Counted from the first letter of the stretch, positions 1 through 10,260 are shown. The stretch is DNA of 64,000 nucleotides from Eucommia ulmoides (GCA_016647705.1 CM028325.1:25567566-25631565); one strand, 5' to 3'. Made by a program: numbers and translations. The notes: a model not told the origin generated them from the sequence alone.

Positions 1-397
1 AAAACATAAAAGTTATAGATCTATTTCTGAGTGTTCCACAGAATCTTGAATGATCCCAATCGAAGTTTGGACAAAACAGTTATGATCAAAATACAAACAA
101 ATGTCTAAACTGACTGAACCCTCCCCGACCAAATCGGTTAACCGATTCGATCAGATCTGAATTTTCTGCAGCGAAAAACACCGAAAAATTCCGATAATTG
201 GGGCTTTTCTTTCCTTAGATCCGTAACAAATCCATAGTATTTTGTAAAAATTGAATCAAATCACATAAACCACATAAAAATCTTAATGTTTCCTCCTACT
301 ATTTCAGAAATAATCAAACTTTAATGGAGAAAACACAAATCCTAAAATTTTAATAACTTGAAAAATCCAAGAACCCTAATGATTCAACATAAAGTAG
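1..397 (-). mobile_element. Leader region of a decayed Copia-type LTR element
   Basis: AT-rich sequence with no usable open frame. Read on the minus strand it directly follows a degenerate tRNA-iMet primer-binding site at 398-410, so it should be the untranslated leader and start of the internal region of a Copia-type element continuing off the left edge of the window. No gag motif is visible in the part present. The call rests on the primer site alone. Confidence 0.4.
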
Positions 398-830
398 GCT
401 CTGATATTACTTATTAGGATTTAATCCCTATAGATTTGAATTTATAACACCTAACACAATATGTCAAATCATTAAGAGTTTTATATTAGCACGTAAATTG
501 CGTACCTAGATCCATTGTGAACAATCGACTACTGGTGCGGAAATCTGCTACGATCGATCACGAGTAGGGCACGGATCAAATGGGTACGTGATCTTCCTCA
601 CCCGAATCTCTTGAGTTCTTCAATGAGATTATCAATTTTCTTTCAGATGGGAAGAAGGGAGCCGTAAAAATAATTTGGTGTATTGGGGACCATGATATTT
701 ACTTTTCTATATATATGGTGTGATTAGGGTTCCTATAATCCCCTAATCACCCCAATAGTTTCTAGTATCTACACATTTAACCCACATTCTTTTGAGTAAT
801 CTATGAGTTTATGCAAATTAATTAAATCAC
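398..830 (-). mobile_element. Degenerate Copia-type 5' LTR with adjacent primer-binding site
   Basis: At 398-410 the minus strand reads TAATATCAGAGCC, close to the TGGTATCAGAGC consensus that pairs with initiator tRNA-Met. To its right, as expected for a minus-strand 5' LTR, is about 400 bp with a TATA-like run (CTATATATATGG near 708-719). The canonical TG/CA ends are not recognisable, so both boundaries are approximate. Known: Copia elements use this primer. Inferred: the LTR identity. Confidence 0.4.
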
Positions 831-1014
831 TTAATTTCAGCCCATTAATTTAAGAGTTTATACCACTCACCTCCCCTATTATTTTGTCCTAAACCAGATA
901 CCTCCCCTATTATTTTACAAATACCAGTCAATCTCATTGACCAATTTTTTTGTCTTAAAAGACATAAATACCCTTCTGTTATTTTGAAAAAAAATATATA
1001 TTTTAAGGGTTAAT

Positions 1015-1160
1015 AGTACTTTATCTCAATGTGGTTTGGCCGATTTGCACTTACCCCCTATAGGTTTTTTATTGGCACTTACCCCCTTTGGGTCTTAGAC
1101 TAAACTGCAATGGCTAAAATTAGAGGTAATTATGCCAGTTCACTTTAAAATTAAGAATAA
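1015..1160. repeat. Transposon-end-like sequence inside the foldback element
   Basis: The segment starting 'taatagtactttatctcaatgtgg' and containing GGCCGATTTGCACTTACCCC is of a type common at the ends of plant MULE-like elements. A similar segment occurs at 46139-46262. No partner end or target duplication was found, so it is only a fragment. Confidence 0.3.
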
Positions 1161-1900
1161 TTTTGTCATTTTATTCTAATTAATTGAATGAGATCTATTT
1201 GCAAATTTTGTAAAACTTAATGGGTCAATGTGTATTTTAAGTTACTATTTATAATTTCTTCTCTCTAGCAACCACTATCTCTTATCTCTCTTCTGGGTAC
1301 CAACCACTCCCACACCGGCTACCATCCACCCCGCCGCCACCCCCAACCCAACCATCCCCGCCAACCAGCCCCAACCCAACCATCCAAACATGTCGGCCAC
1401 CATCCACCACGCCACTCCAAACATCCACGCCGTACCCCCATGTTCGTCTTCCGGCAGTGTCGCACCTATGTCGCCGTCGTCGTAGACCTATCCGATGCAC
1501 TTGAAGTTGCGTAGCTGAACCAATCCTCTGGCGTGACGTGGATCGTCAAATATCAGTCGCCGTCGATGCTGTTCATGGAGTACCCACATGGATCGGCTGC
1601 GGTGGTGGTGGGAGGGTCGTCGGAAGCTCGGACGGTAAAAGGGTGGAAACGGGTTGCTCCGACACCGGCTTCCCAAAGTTCAAGATCTTCAATTCATTGC
1701 TAAAAAAAAAAAAAAAACGATACAGAGAGAGAAAGCAGTGCGAGAGAAGAGACAGAGAGACAGAGACAGAGAGAAATATAGAGAGAGAACGTAGGAGTGG
1801 CAGTGGTTGTTTGTCGTAGTTGCCGTTGGAGATTTTCTTCATCACTGAGGTTCATGAGCTTCTTTTGAAGATGTGGGTTTTTTTATTTGTGAGAGGTGGT

Positions 1901-1947
1901 TTTTTTTTTTTTTTTTTTTTTTTTTGGTGGTGGTGGTGGTGGTGGTG
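1901..1947. repeat. Poly(T) tract followed by (TGG)n microsatellite
   Basis: A run of about 25 T is followed by seven or so GGT/TGG units. It generates poly-Phe and poly-Trp open frames on one strand and poly-Lys/poly-His on the other. These are not proteins. Confidence 0.9.
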
Positions 1948-2373
1948 TGTTTGCTTTCGGTGGTGGAGATGGTGTTCAAATAGATGTGTATACATGTATG
2001 AGAGAGAGAAATTTTGCCAGAGAGGCTCGCCGAAGATAGAGAGTTCACCAGAGGAGCCACTGTTGCAAGAAGGAAGAAGAAGAAACATAAATTACATAAT
2101 AGCCCCCTTAAATTTTTTAATATATAAAAATGGTCCAAACAAAAATATTTGAAGGATATAAATGTCATTTCGAATAATTATATTGCTAAAGAATAGTTGG
2201 AGAAGAAGATGATGAATAATTAAATTTCACTTTGTACTCTTTAAAGTTTTGAATATGTGTAATTCATCCCCATAAAATCAATTAAATATATAACAAACTT
2301 AAAGAGTTATTTATGTATTTTATTTTTTAATTATTTAATAATTGTTAAATAGTTAAAAGTAAAATTGTCATAA

Positions 2374-2379
<6 letters not shown>

Positions 2380-2436
<57 letters not shown>
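2380..2436. repeat. (A)n(TA)n(GA)n compound microsatellite
   Basis: A homopolymer, a TA dinucleotide run and a GA dinucleotide run follow one another near the inner edge of the right arm of the foldback element. Confidence 0.9.
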
Positions 2437-2440
<4 letters not shown>

Positions 2441-2599
2441 TATCTATAAAGGTGATAAGTGGTAATTTACTAAAATGATAAGAGAGTTGACTAGTATTTG
2501 TAAAATAATAGGGGAAGTATCTGATTTAGTACAAAATAATACGAGAGATAATTTATATAAATTCTTAATTTAAATAGTAAATATAATTGAAAAATAATA

Positions 2600-2787
2600 A
2601 TATCTCACCAATATAGATTAGGAAACAAGAACTTTCTAACATATCATCCTAATAAATTAACTAATTAATAGAATAAAGGAAATTAACAAATTGATCAGTA
2701 AGAAGGAAATATGACTTAAATATTAAATAATTATTTAAATAATAAATTATGTATTCATACAAATATTGAATATTCTAACAATATATA
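2600..2787 (-). mobile_element. LTR fragment of a miniature Copia-type element, copy 1
   Basis: This is homologous to 35640-35785. Shared landmarks in order are AATAAATTAACTAATTAATAGA, a 'caaattgatca' block, an 'aatatgac' block and a terminal 'aatattgaatattct'. In the second copy the same sequence adjoins a Copia-type primer site, which identifies it as LTR. It marks the left edge of the segmental duplication. Confidence 0.5.
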
Positions 2788-3098
2788 ATTAGTTAAAAAA
2801 ATTGTAATAGTGTACTATGACAATGCAAACTATACCCTGTATCGAAGGAAGATGATTTACCTTTCTAGCTATTTTATTTAGAGTTATTCCCGTCCCCTTT
2901 TATGTTATGCTAATTTTCCCACTAAATTCAAAAATTCGGCTCTACCATTGCCAATACCACAAGAAGAATTGTAAAATATCCATGGAACCAAATGAAAAAT
3001 ACAGAACAAAAAAGAATACTAAAATTTCCAAAATATGTAGTTTCATTTGATATATTAGTGCATTGTTTCACTCATTTTTATCACAACTTTTACTTTTA

Positions 3099-4068
3099 GG
3101 GATAATGACATTTTTAATTCTTGATAAATGGCTTCAATGCTCAATTGCATCTCTATATTTGAAAGTAGGCACATTAGTCCTTCATATTTCAAAATTATTA
3201 TAAATTTTTTTCTAACTACTATTCTCTGTTAAGGTTAATGATAACGGTCAAAAGGTATTTTGGTCATTTCGGGTTCAAAATTGATTTTTACTATTCAACT
3301 TATATAGATTAATTACACTTTGCACCATATTATTTTTAAAATTATATTTTTTACTCTTAATTTTTTAAATAATTATATTTATTTCTCACCCTACTCCACC
3401 CTCTCACCGCCGCCGCCACCACCAACTTCCAACCGCCATCATCACCAACTGCCACCCACCACCATCACCACCAACCGCCATTGCCGACACCACCCACCAT
3501 CGCTAACCGCCGACACCACCAATACCGCTGGAGAGATAGTATAATTATATTTTATTTTGTTATTTTATTTAATAAAAAGCTTAATATATATATATATATA
3601 TATATATTTTTAAATGAGGATGTTAGTATAAAAAGATAGGAGAGGTGGCGGTGGGCGGGTGGTGGTAGCGGCGGTGGCAGTTGGCTGTTACGGGTGGTGT
3701 TGGCAGTGGCGGTTTGCGGTTGGTGGTGGCGGTGGAGGGTGGTGGCATTGGCGGTAGAGGGTGGTGGTGAGAGGATGAGATTGGGTGAGAGATAAATATA
3801 ATTATTTAAAAAGTTAAGGGTAAAAAATATAATTTTAAAAATAATAGGGTACAAAGTATGATTAATCTATATAATTAATCTATATAAGTAGAAATCAGAT
3901 TTGAACGCAAAATTATCAAAATATTCTTTGACAATTATTATTGACCTTAATAGAATAATAATTGGAGCAAAATTAAAATAATTTTGAAATGTGAATAATT
4001 AATGTGTTTATTTTCTAATACTGGACAATTGAGTACCAAAGCCAAGGACTAAAAGTGTCATTATCCCC
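3099..4068. mobile_element. MULE-like MITE, outer of a nested pair
   Basis: The terminal inverted repeats begin GGGATAATGACATTTTTAAT on the left and GGGGATAATGACACTTTTAG on the reverse of the right end. They extend about 50 bp, to the CTCAATTG motif on both sides. AACTTTTAC lies 5 nt before the left end and AACTTTTAA directly follows the right end, possibly a 9-bp target duplication. Copy 2 of the duplication lacks the element. It has no coding capacity. Its right end destroys the 3' end of the peptide pseudogene at 4069-4235. Confidence 0.65.
3307..3867. mobile_element. MITE nested inside the 3099-4068 MITE
   Basis: The inverted ends are GATTAATTACACTTTGCACC on the left and its imperfect reverse complement at 3847-3867. 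TATATA flanks both sides (3301-3306, 3868-3873). The arms are so similar that the open frames on opposite strands (3320-3544 plus, 3552-3854 minus) encode almost the same first 20 residues, an artefact of the inverted repeat. The middle is (CCG/CCA)-rich on one arm and the complement on the other, with a (TA)n run near 3585-3606. Confidence 0.7.
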
Positions 4069-4235
4069 AACTTTTAACACAATATAATACTCGACATAAT
4101 GTTGGGTGGGCTTGCGGTCGCAACACCACTTGCTCACCGGCTTTATATGACAAGAATACAACTTTATGTCCTTCTTATGTTTCACCTTTCCCTTTTCCAT
4201 TTTCGAGACCCCAACTTCATTTTTTCTCATCTCAT
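4069..4235 (-). pseudogene. Broken paralogue of the cysteine-rich peptide gene, exon 2 remnant
   Basis: The minus strand reads a peptide parallel to exon 2 at 35948-36129. Shared features are a Lys/Glu-rich stretch with SKMEKGK against AKMEKAK, and the motif KWCCDRKPT. Three things kill it. The AG acceptor of copy 2 is replaced by GATTGCCGG. The cysteines after WCC are lost (TSC became TQH, and QDC is gone). The reading frame runs into the MITE whose end is at 4068. The region that should hold exon 1 (near 6255) lacks about 115 bp present in copy 2. So this is a dead gene copy, assigned through its better-preserved paralogue. Confidence 0.75.
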
Positions 4236-5116
4236 TTCCGGCAATCATCCAATAAATTAAAAGATTATTTTTTAGGACGGTTTTGAATAAAATTAAGATT
4301 CACAAATCATATATTTAATTCTAGCTAAGATAGAAGCCATGCTTGAACTCACAAACTAAAAAAAGATGATGTTATATAATTTGAAAAGAAAAACAAATTT
4401 AATATTTAGATAATAAAACAAAAAATCAAATTTAATATTCCACATAGTATTGTATACAAAATATCTTTTTAGAATATAACTGGAATTCATATTCTCTTTT
4501 ATAAATATGTAATAAACTGTTTTACTACTCGTTAAAAAGAAAATTAATTAATTTTTATAAACTATTTTCAAATTATTGGAAAAACTTGTATAATAGTTAA
4601 GAAATTATTCTAATCAATTTAAAAAAAAAAAAAAAAAAAAAGGAAAGAAGATAAAAAAAAGAAAGATATAATCTACAATGAAAGAGGTATAATACATGAC
4701 GATCCGAAACTAATCAAGAAATTTTATTTCTAAATCACAGAACCACCAAATCTATAACAATTCTAAACTAATTAAAATCCAAATATTTAATCGAAAATCT
4801 TTAACCTAATTTAATGATTGGTAAATACAATATCAAAAATAACCATATTTTTAGGGGGGGGAAATTATTCAGAGTGTAATCCTTAATTATTTATGCTTCA
4901 TCAAGTATAAACTTAGTTTTGACATTTTATTTATATGATTTGATAGAATAAGAAAATGAAAATAAGTAGGTGAAAAGTCATTTTTTATTTAAAAATTAAT
5001 ATATAATATAAGATTGAATTATAAATTTTCAGAGGCCCAACTGAATATAAAAAATTTGTAACAGGTATTATTTAAAATAACAGGAACACTAACAACAAAA
5101 ATTAACTCACGCTATA

Positions 5117-5787
5117 TGTTGCTGATAAATTTAAATAAGAACGAAGTTATTAAATGTTTTTGGGTTGAGTCGCGGACTAGGTCGCTTTCTTTAAGACGTT
5201 TCGCGGTTTTGCTCAAAATTATGCAAGCAATATTGCAGCCTCATCGTTCTCAGGATAAAACATCCCAGAAATCTCCTCTATTTAGGAATTCCTTTGCAAG
5301 GTAGAAGGCCTAAAAACTAAACACCCTACAAAACACACTGCTCGGGAACGAAAGAAACGAAGAGTAATTTTGCAATTAAAAATAGAGAGGAAAAACTTCT
5401 TCAGGTTTTTAATGTTGAGACAAGTGGGAGGGAGGAAATCATGTGATGCTTGTCCAATGTGGAGTTAATAATATTTTATTTTATTAAAATAATCTAATTA
5501 AATTTTGTCCAAAAATTAAGCACCATCTCACTTCACACGTGCGCTCAGCTCGGTCAGCCAATAGCGACGGTGCGCGCGCGTGTGGTAAACCAATAGGGAT
5601 GTGGCTTCTCTCTCATCCACAAAATGTGAGTACCTCTTGAGACACAACCCAAGTATCTAACTCATTTTCAATTATACTCTTCTAGTGTCTTATTCCCAAG
5701 TAATGTGGGATAAACGAACAATAGAGAAAAAATTTGACACTTGGTTTTTTAAGTTTTTCACAAATAAAAATTCATTTTGCTCCAACA
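5117..5787. mobile_element. Solo LTR, 671 bp, TSD CTATA
   Basis: It begins TGTTGCTGATA and ends GCTCCAACA, the TGTTG/CAACA termini typical of many Copia-type LTRs. It is flanked by perfect 5-bp target duplications CTATA at 5112-5116 and 5788-5792. The paralogous position near 36888 is empty. It contains a GC-rich patch with CACACGTGCG and GCGCGCGCG (5536-5580). Orientation is not fixed because no primer site or purine tract adjoins a solo LTR. The family is not recognised. Confidence 0.85.
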
Positions 5788-6038
5788 CTATACAATAATA
5801 ATGAAAAATCTTCTTTTTCGGGGGGGAACTATATGTCCCTCGTGCCAATGCTCTTTCTCCCCCAGTTAGAAGGGTAAATTTGTCTTTTCATTTTCAACAT
5901 TAAAAAGTAAAAACTCAAAAGTGTAATTAGGGCAAACTTGGGAAGTTGTAAGTGTAATTATCATTTCTTGAAAAAAGAAAAAGGATAAGATACTCGATTC
6001 TACCATAAGAAAAGCAAATTAAGGTTCAAAATATAATT

Positions 6039-6145
6039 GAGATTCAATTGTGGGCTAGTGGTAAGGTCTACCTTTTCAAGCCAGAGATTTGGGGATTGAA
6101 TCTCACTAGGTGCGTGAGAGGGAAAAAGAGAGAAGGAAAAATTGT
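6039..6145 (+). mobile_element. tRNA-derived SINE, about 107 bp
   Basis: A box A-like TGTGGGCTAGTGGTAAGG (6050-6067) and a box B-like GGGATTGAATCTC about 27 bp later mark a tRNA-related RNA polymerase III promoter. The element is flanked by an imperfect 14-bp target duplication, TTCAAAATATAATT (6025-6038) and TTCAAAATATATTT (6146-6159). The paralogous locus near 37132 has the single unoccupied site. The tail is purine-rich rather than a clean poly(A). Confidence 0.8.
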
Positions 6146-6525
6146 TTCAAAATATATTTTAAAAGGGAAAAATGAATTTTTTCACAAAAACAAAGGTTCA
6201 AAATATAATTTTCCCAAATTGGAGGGGGCGAATAAGCCTATTAAGGAAGAGAGAGACTCGTGATTACAGTTTTATAATAGGTATGCCTTTTTTCAAATGT
6301 ATCAAGATTGTAAAAATCAAATAAAAGATTTTAAAAGATTATAAAAATACAAGATAGTATTCTTATTGTATATTGTTGTAATCAAATTCGAGATTCAGTT
6401 TGATTTGAAATTGTTTCCTTTCTCCAAAAGTGATTTTTTTCGGTTGGAACTTTATAAGCGATTCCTTTTAGATCAGTTAAAATCGATTTGATATTTTTAG
6501 TGTTGAGGATTACAATTAAAAGTAG

Positions 6526-7369
6526 GGAAAATTACATTTTTAACTCTCTAAGTATTAACATTTTTCTAAATGGTCCCTCTTCGTTTGAGCATTTCATTTT
6601 AAACCCTCTAGATATCAACACGTTTTTATTCGGTCCTTCCGTCCAAAAATCTATTAAAACTAACAAAATAGAATGACAAAATCGTCATTTTACATATTTT
6701 TTTATTTTTTAATGATTTTCTCCTTTTTTTTTTTCCCTACATTTCTCTCTTTCTCCTGCTCAACTCTCTTTCTTTCTTCCTCATCCTCCTTCCTCCCTCT
6801 CTCCCTTCTTCCCTCTCTCTCTATCTATTCCTCATTCCCTTCTCTTCTCTCTCTCTCTTCCTCCCTCCCTCTCTCCCTGTCGGCCTGAACAAGAGGTGGT
6901 AGCACCCCCTTCAACAGGGGGTGTATCACCCCCTGTTGCATGGGGGTAGTTTCACCCCCTGTTGCAATAGGGGGTGGTTCCACTCCGAAACAGGGGGTGA
7001 ACCACCCCTGTTTCGGGGGTGGTTCCTCCCCCATAACAGGGGGTGCCACCCCCCATAATAAGGGTGGTTACGGCCGGCGGGGAGAGGGAGAGGGAGAGAG
7101 AGAGGAAAGGAGGAAGAAAGAGAGAGTTTTGAGCGGGAGAGAGTGAGACATGGGTCAAATAATGAAAAAAGGAAATTAAAAAAATGATTAAAAAAATATA
7201 TAAAATAACGATTTTACCTTCAAAATTCTATTAGTTTGGATGAAATTTCTGATGGAAGGAACAAATAAAAACGTATTTATACTTAGAGGATTTAAAATGA
7301 AACGTTCAAACGGAGATGGACAATTTAGAAAATTATCAATACATAAAGTGTTTAAAATGTAATTTTTCC
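6526..7369. mobile_element. MULE-type MITE with perfect 10-bp TSD
   Basis: Inverted ends start GGAAAATTACATTTT on the left and GGAAAAATTACATTTTAAAC on the right, extending about 180 bp through the 'CTAAATGGTCC' and 'ATTTCATTTTAAACCCTCTA' blocks. The flanks are identical TTAAAAGTAG at 6516-6525 and 7370-7379. The empty site TTAAAAGTAA is at 37689-37698 in copy 2. Mutator-like elements make 9-11-bp duplications, so the superfamily fits. There is no transposase. The centre is CT-rich, then an array of inverted GGGGGTG blocks, then GA-rich. Confidence 0.88.
6895..7068. repeat. Array of alternating inverted CACCCCCTGTT units
   Basis: About six to eight copies of a block such as CACCCCCTGTTGCA alternate with its complement (CAACAGGGGGTG, AAACAGGGGGTGAACCACCCC). 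Each neighbouring pair can form a GC-rich hairpin. It lies exactly in the middle of the MULE-type MITE. Confidence 0.8.
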
Positions 7370-7399
7370 TTAAAAGTAGTTGCGTAGGTATTTTGAATT

Positions 7400-7886
7400 C
7401 TATAATAACATAATTATCACATGATTGGACACCTTTTTTGGGATAATGACATGATGGTTTAATTAGGAAATACAATCTGCCAAATTGTCAGACAACTTTC
7501 TTCTAATTCAACCAATTAATAATCAATTTTGCAATTATATTACCATTAATCCCAAATTCAAATCCAAATAAAATATAATGATGACAATGCGCTCCCGTGC
7601 TCTAAAATCGCGCCATATAGTTACGGAACATTATTTTGAATAAATGGGACCTTCCATTTTGGTTTGGATTAAGAATAATTGATAGATTACAATTCATATA
7701 TATAGCGTTTATTCAAATTTCAAATTGACAAGTACTATATAACAACAACATTTCCATAATAAGTTTGCTGGAGAATCAAAAATTTGTTGTCATTATTCAT
7801 TCTGGGATCGATGGCATGTAAGAAATCTAAATTTAGTTTTAAAATACATCGATATTTCATATTTTTGTGTCATCGAGATACAGTAG
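7400..7886. other. Non-coding AT-rich stretch left of element X
   Basis: No open frame with protein-like composition, no repeat ends and no RNA gene recognised. The first part may still belong to the segmental duplication. Confidence 0.5.
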
Positions 7887-8609
7887 TGATAGAGGGAAAT
7901 TTGGTCGATAAGCCACCTGTCCAAACCTAGACGTGCATGGAGGCTCCTTCATGATTAATTCAAGGTGCCAAGGTCTCAAGTGTAGGAAAAGGGCTGAGCT
8001 CTGGGTTTCAAGCACCCTTAGCTTGGCAACCTCAAAATATGGAGACATAAAACCGTTCAAAAGACCCTCTTGGCCGAGCTCTGGGTTCCGAGCACCCTCA
8101 GCTCGGCAACCTCAAAATATGGGACATAAAACCGTTCAGAAGGCACCCTTGGCCGAGCTCAAGACTCTAAGCACCCTCAGCTCGGAAACATTGAAATATA
8201 AAGGCCTAAACCATTCAAAAGGCCCCCTTAGTCGAGCTCCAGGCTCCGAGCACCCTCAGGTTGGCAACCTCAAAAGATGGAGGCCCTAAGATCGCCTGAG
8301 GCCCCAAAATCGCCCAAAAGACCACAGTGCCGAGCTGAGGGCTTTGACCACCTTCGGCTCGGCTGATCATCGAATGGGAGGCCCTAAAACCACCTAGAAA
8401 ACTACAGTACCGACTTGAGGGCCCCTAGCACCCTCACCTCGGTTGATCATCAAATAGGGGCCCAAGACCGACTAGAAGACCATTGTGTCGAGCTGAGGGA
8501 TCCGAGTACCCTCATCTTGGTTGATCATCCAATGGGAGACCCCAAAATCGCCCCCAAAAAGCCACCGCGCCGAGCTGAGGGCTCCGAGCACCCTTAGCCC
8601 GATTGATCA
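7887..8609 (+). mobile_element. Element X 5' LTR, left part
   Basis: This is the U3 side of the LTR, aligned to 25938-26760. It consists of a unique start and then tandem 79-bp units. It breaks off within a unit at GATTGATCA, where chromovirus Y begins. The remainder of this LTR, including the TATA region, is not found elsewhere and must have been deleted. Confidence 0.75.
7990..8609. repeat. Array of 79-bp hairpin-bearing LTR units (about 8)
   Basis: The units start near 7993, 8071, 8151, 8230, 8328, 8409, 8487 and 8569. Each contains a near-palindrome of the form GCCGAGCTGAGGG-loop-CCCTCAGCTCGGC. Two unit types follow each other. The first four carry a 'caacctcaaaatatgg' spacer, the rest a 'tgatcatc' spacer. 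Confidence 0.85.
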
Positions 8610-8877
8610 TGTAAGACCCTAATTTTTGCATGCGCATAATTATTAGCCGCATTTTAGCACATTTAGTAAATAATGAGATAGATTGTGTTAAATAATTTTT
8701 AAATTCAAATTTTAGGGGTTAATTCATAATTCTAAAACTATTAATTTTGATTTGGGTTTAAATAAAAATTTAAAGAATATTAAGGGGAGATATATAAAGA
8801 ATATAAAAATTTAAATAAAAATTTAAAAAATATAAAGAATATATATATATATATATATATAAGGAGATAAGATCAAA

Positions 8878-8944
8878 ATGAAAAAAAAAAAAAAAAAAAA
8901 AAAAAAGAAGGAAACGTGGCAGTGTATCGTGCATACTTTCATGC

Positions 8945-8985
<41 letters not shown>

Positions 8986-8986
8986 T
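8878..8986. repeat. Poly(A), (TA)n and (CA)n tracts in the Y 5' LTR
   Basis: A 26-28-base A run at about 8880 is followed by (TA)n at about 8946-8970 and (CA)n at 8971-8986. Confidence 0.9.
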
Positions 8987-9039
8987 GTCCAATACGACCG
9001 AAAAGAAAGAAATCAGAGAAGAGAGAGAGAAGTCGGTCA

Positions 9040-10006
9040 GCGGTAATGTGTAGGTGATTGTCGGTGTGGGGGTGTGTGTGACCGGTCGACGGTATGCAGT
9101 CGTGTGGGTGTGTGTGGGTTCGCCATCGATTGTATGTATGTGAACGTCGTTGTTCCTCCAGTGTTGGTGTGTGTGTGATCGTCGTTGATCTGTCAATGGT
9201 GGAGATGAGTGTGTGGGTGTGCTCTGTGTTTGTATGTTGTTTAGACGATTACGTTTGGCTGTGTGTCACTGATGTATGTGTGTGTTCCTATGTGGGGGTG
9301 GCTAGAGGCCGAAATCAGAGAGAGGAATAGTGGGCGACGTGGCTTAAAGAGAAAACAAGTTGATCCACTACTTACATGCATATATATATACATGTTCAGG
9401 CATGTAGAGATGAACAAAAAATCTAGAAATCAAATTCAGAACAATATATATAGAGAGAGAATCGGAGATGCGGGTCGTCGGTGTTTCTTGAATCGGCGTT
9501 CCTCCGGCAGTGTGGGCGTGACGTCACCGTTCAGGGTGACTTTTGTGTGCAAGGGTTTGTTCAGGCATGGCTGGGTGTGTGAGGGTGAGGGTACTCTATT
9601 TTTCTGTTCATGCCAACAGTGTGTGTGTTGTCATTACTGCTGTATGTGCATTTTCTGTTGGCCATGTGTGGGTTTGTGTATCGGTGTGTGTTCTGCTCAG
9701 TCGGTGTATGTGGGTGACTGTGAATATGTGTGTGTTTCCTGTTTCCGATTGGCGTAGCCGTGGGTGTGTATGTGTTCCGACGGTCAGGTGAGTGTGTGGT
9801 GATGTGTTTTGTGTGTGTGTTCTTTAGTGTGTGTGGCTCATTCGAAAGGGTGTGTGTGTCGTGGTTGACTTGTTGAAAGGAAATAACATAGGAAGAGGAA
9901 GGGAGAGAAAGGTCGGTTGGCGATTCATCGTCGGTGGGTTTCTGTGCTCTGTTCATTGTGTGCATGTGTGTGGGATGTCGTGCTTGCTCTGTTTTGTTTC
10001 AGTCCG

Positions 10007-10045
<39 letters not shown>

Positions 10046-10260
10046 GTTATGCGCATGTGATCGGATCCATGTATGTGTGAGGTTCGTAGGTGTGTTCGAT
10101 CGAGGGTGTATGCATGTGCGATCATCGTTGTTTGTTTGGTGATTTCATGTGCAAGCCGTCGTCGGCAGTGTACGTCGGTGTAGGTCGTTGGTCGGTCGGC
10201 GTTGTCTGTGGGAGTGGTTATTGGTGTGAGCGTGGGTGTGAGATCGCCGGCAATCGACGG
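9040..10260. repeat. GT-rich strand-asymmetric domain of the Y LTR
   Basis: Over more than 1 kb the plus strand is dominated by GTGTG motifs with very little CA, including a pure (GT)n run at 10011-10044. The 3' LTR has the matching domain at 15880-16640. The minus-strand solo LTR at 52802-55422 has the complementary CACAC-rich domain at 54420-55000. Confidence 0.85.

Larger units (their letters stand above)
853..2564. mobile_element. Large foldback (MITE-like) element, about 1.7 kb
   Basis: The left arm (853-950) and right arm (about 2455-2564) are inverted copies. The left reads CCTCCCCTATTATTTTGTCC then CCCCTATTATTTTACAAATA; the right reads TATTTGTAAAATAATAGGGG then ACAAAATAATACGAGAGA. 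A TTAA flanks both ends but is weak evidence in AT-rich DNA. The middle holds a GC-rich CCACC-type stretch (1290-1650), an AG-rich tract (1725-1800) and homopolymers, and no transposase motif. The open frames here are low complexity and I do not call them genes. Superfamily not assigned. Confidence 0.65.
2790..7720. repeat. Segmental duplication, copy 1 (interrupted)
   Basis: Homologous in the same orientation to about 35640-37720. Collinear blocks: 2820-3090 with 35785-35960; 4080-4260 with 35995-36155 (GGGCTTGCGGTCGCAACACC shared); 4850-5110 with 36595-36890; 5788-6038 with 36890-37140; 6160-6260 with 37150-37250; 6400-6525 and 7370-7400 with 37550-37720. Copy 1 carries four extra insertions described below, each absent from copy 2. 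The duplication therefore provides empty sites that prove the insertions. Outer limits are approximate. Confidence 0.8.

Noticed and set aside
1538-2168. Several 80-110-codon open frames on both strands
   Set aside because: Low-complexity (His, Lys, Phe, Trp runs) arising from GGT, A and T tracts inside a foldback element.
8071-8597. CRISPR-like array (79-bp periodic repeats)
   Set aside because: Repeats are long, diverged and contiguous without unique spacers, and sit in a plant LTR.
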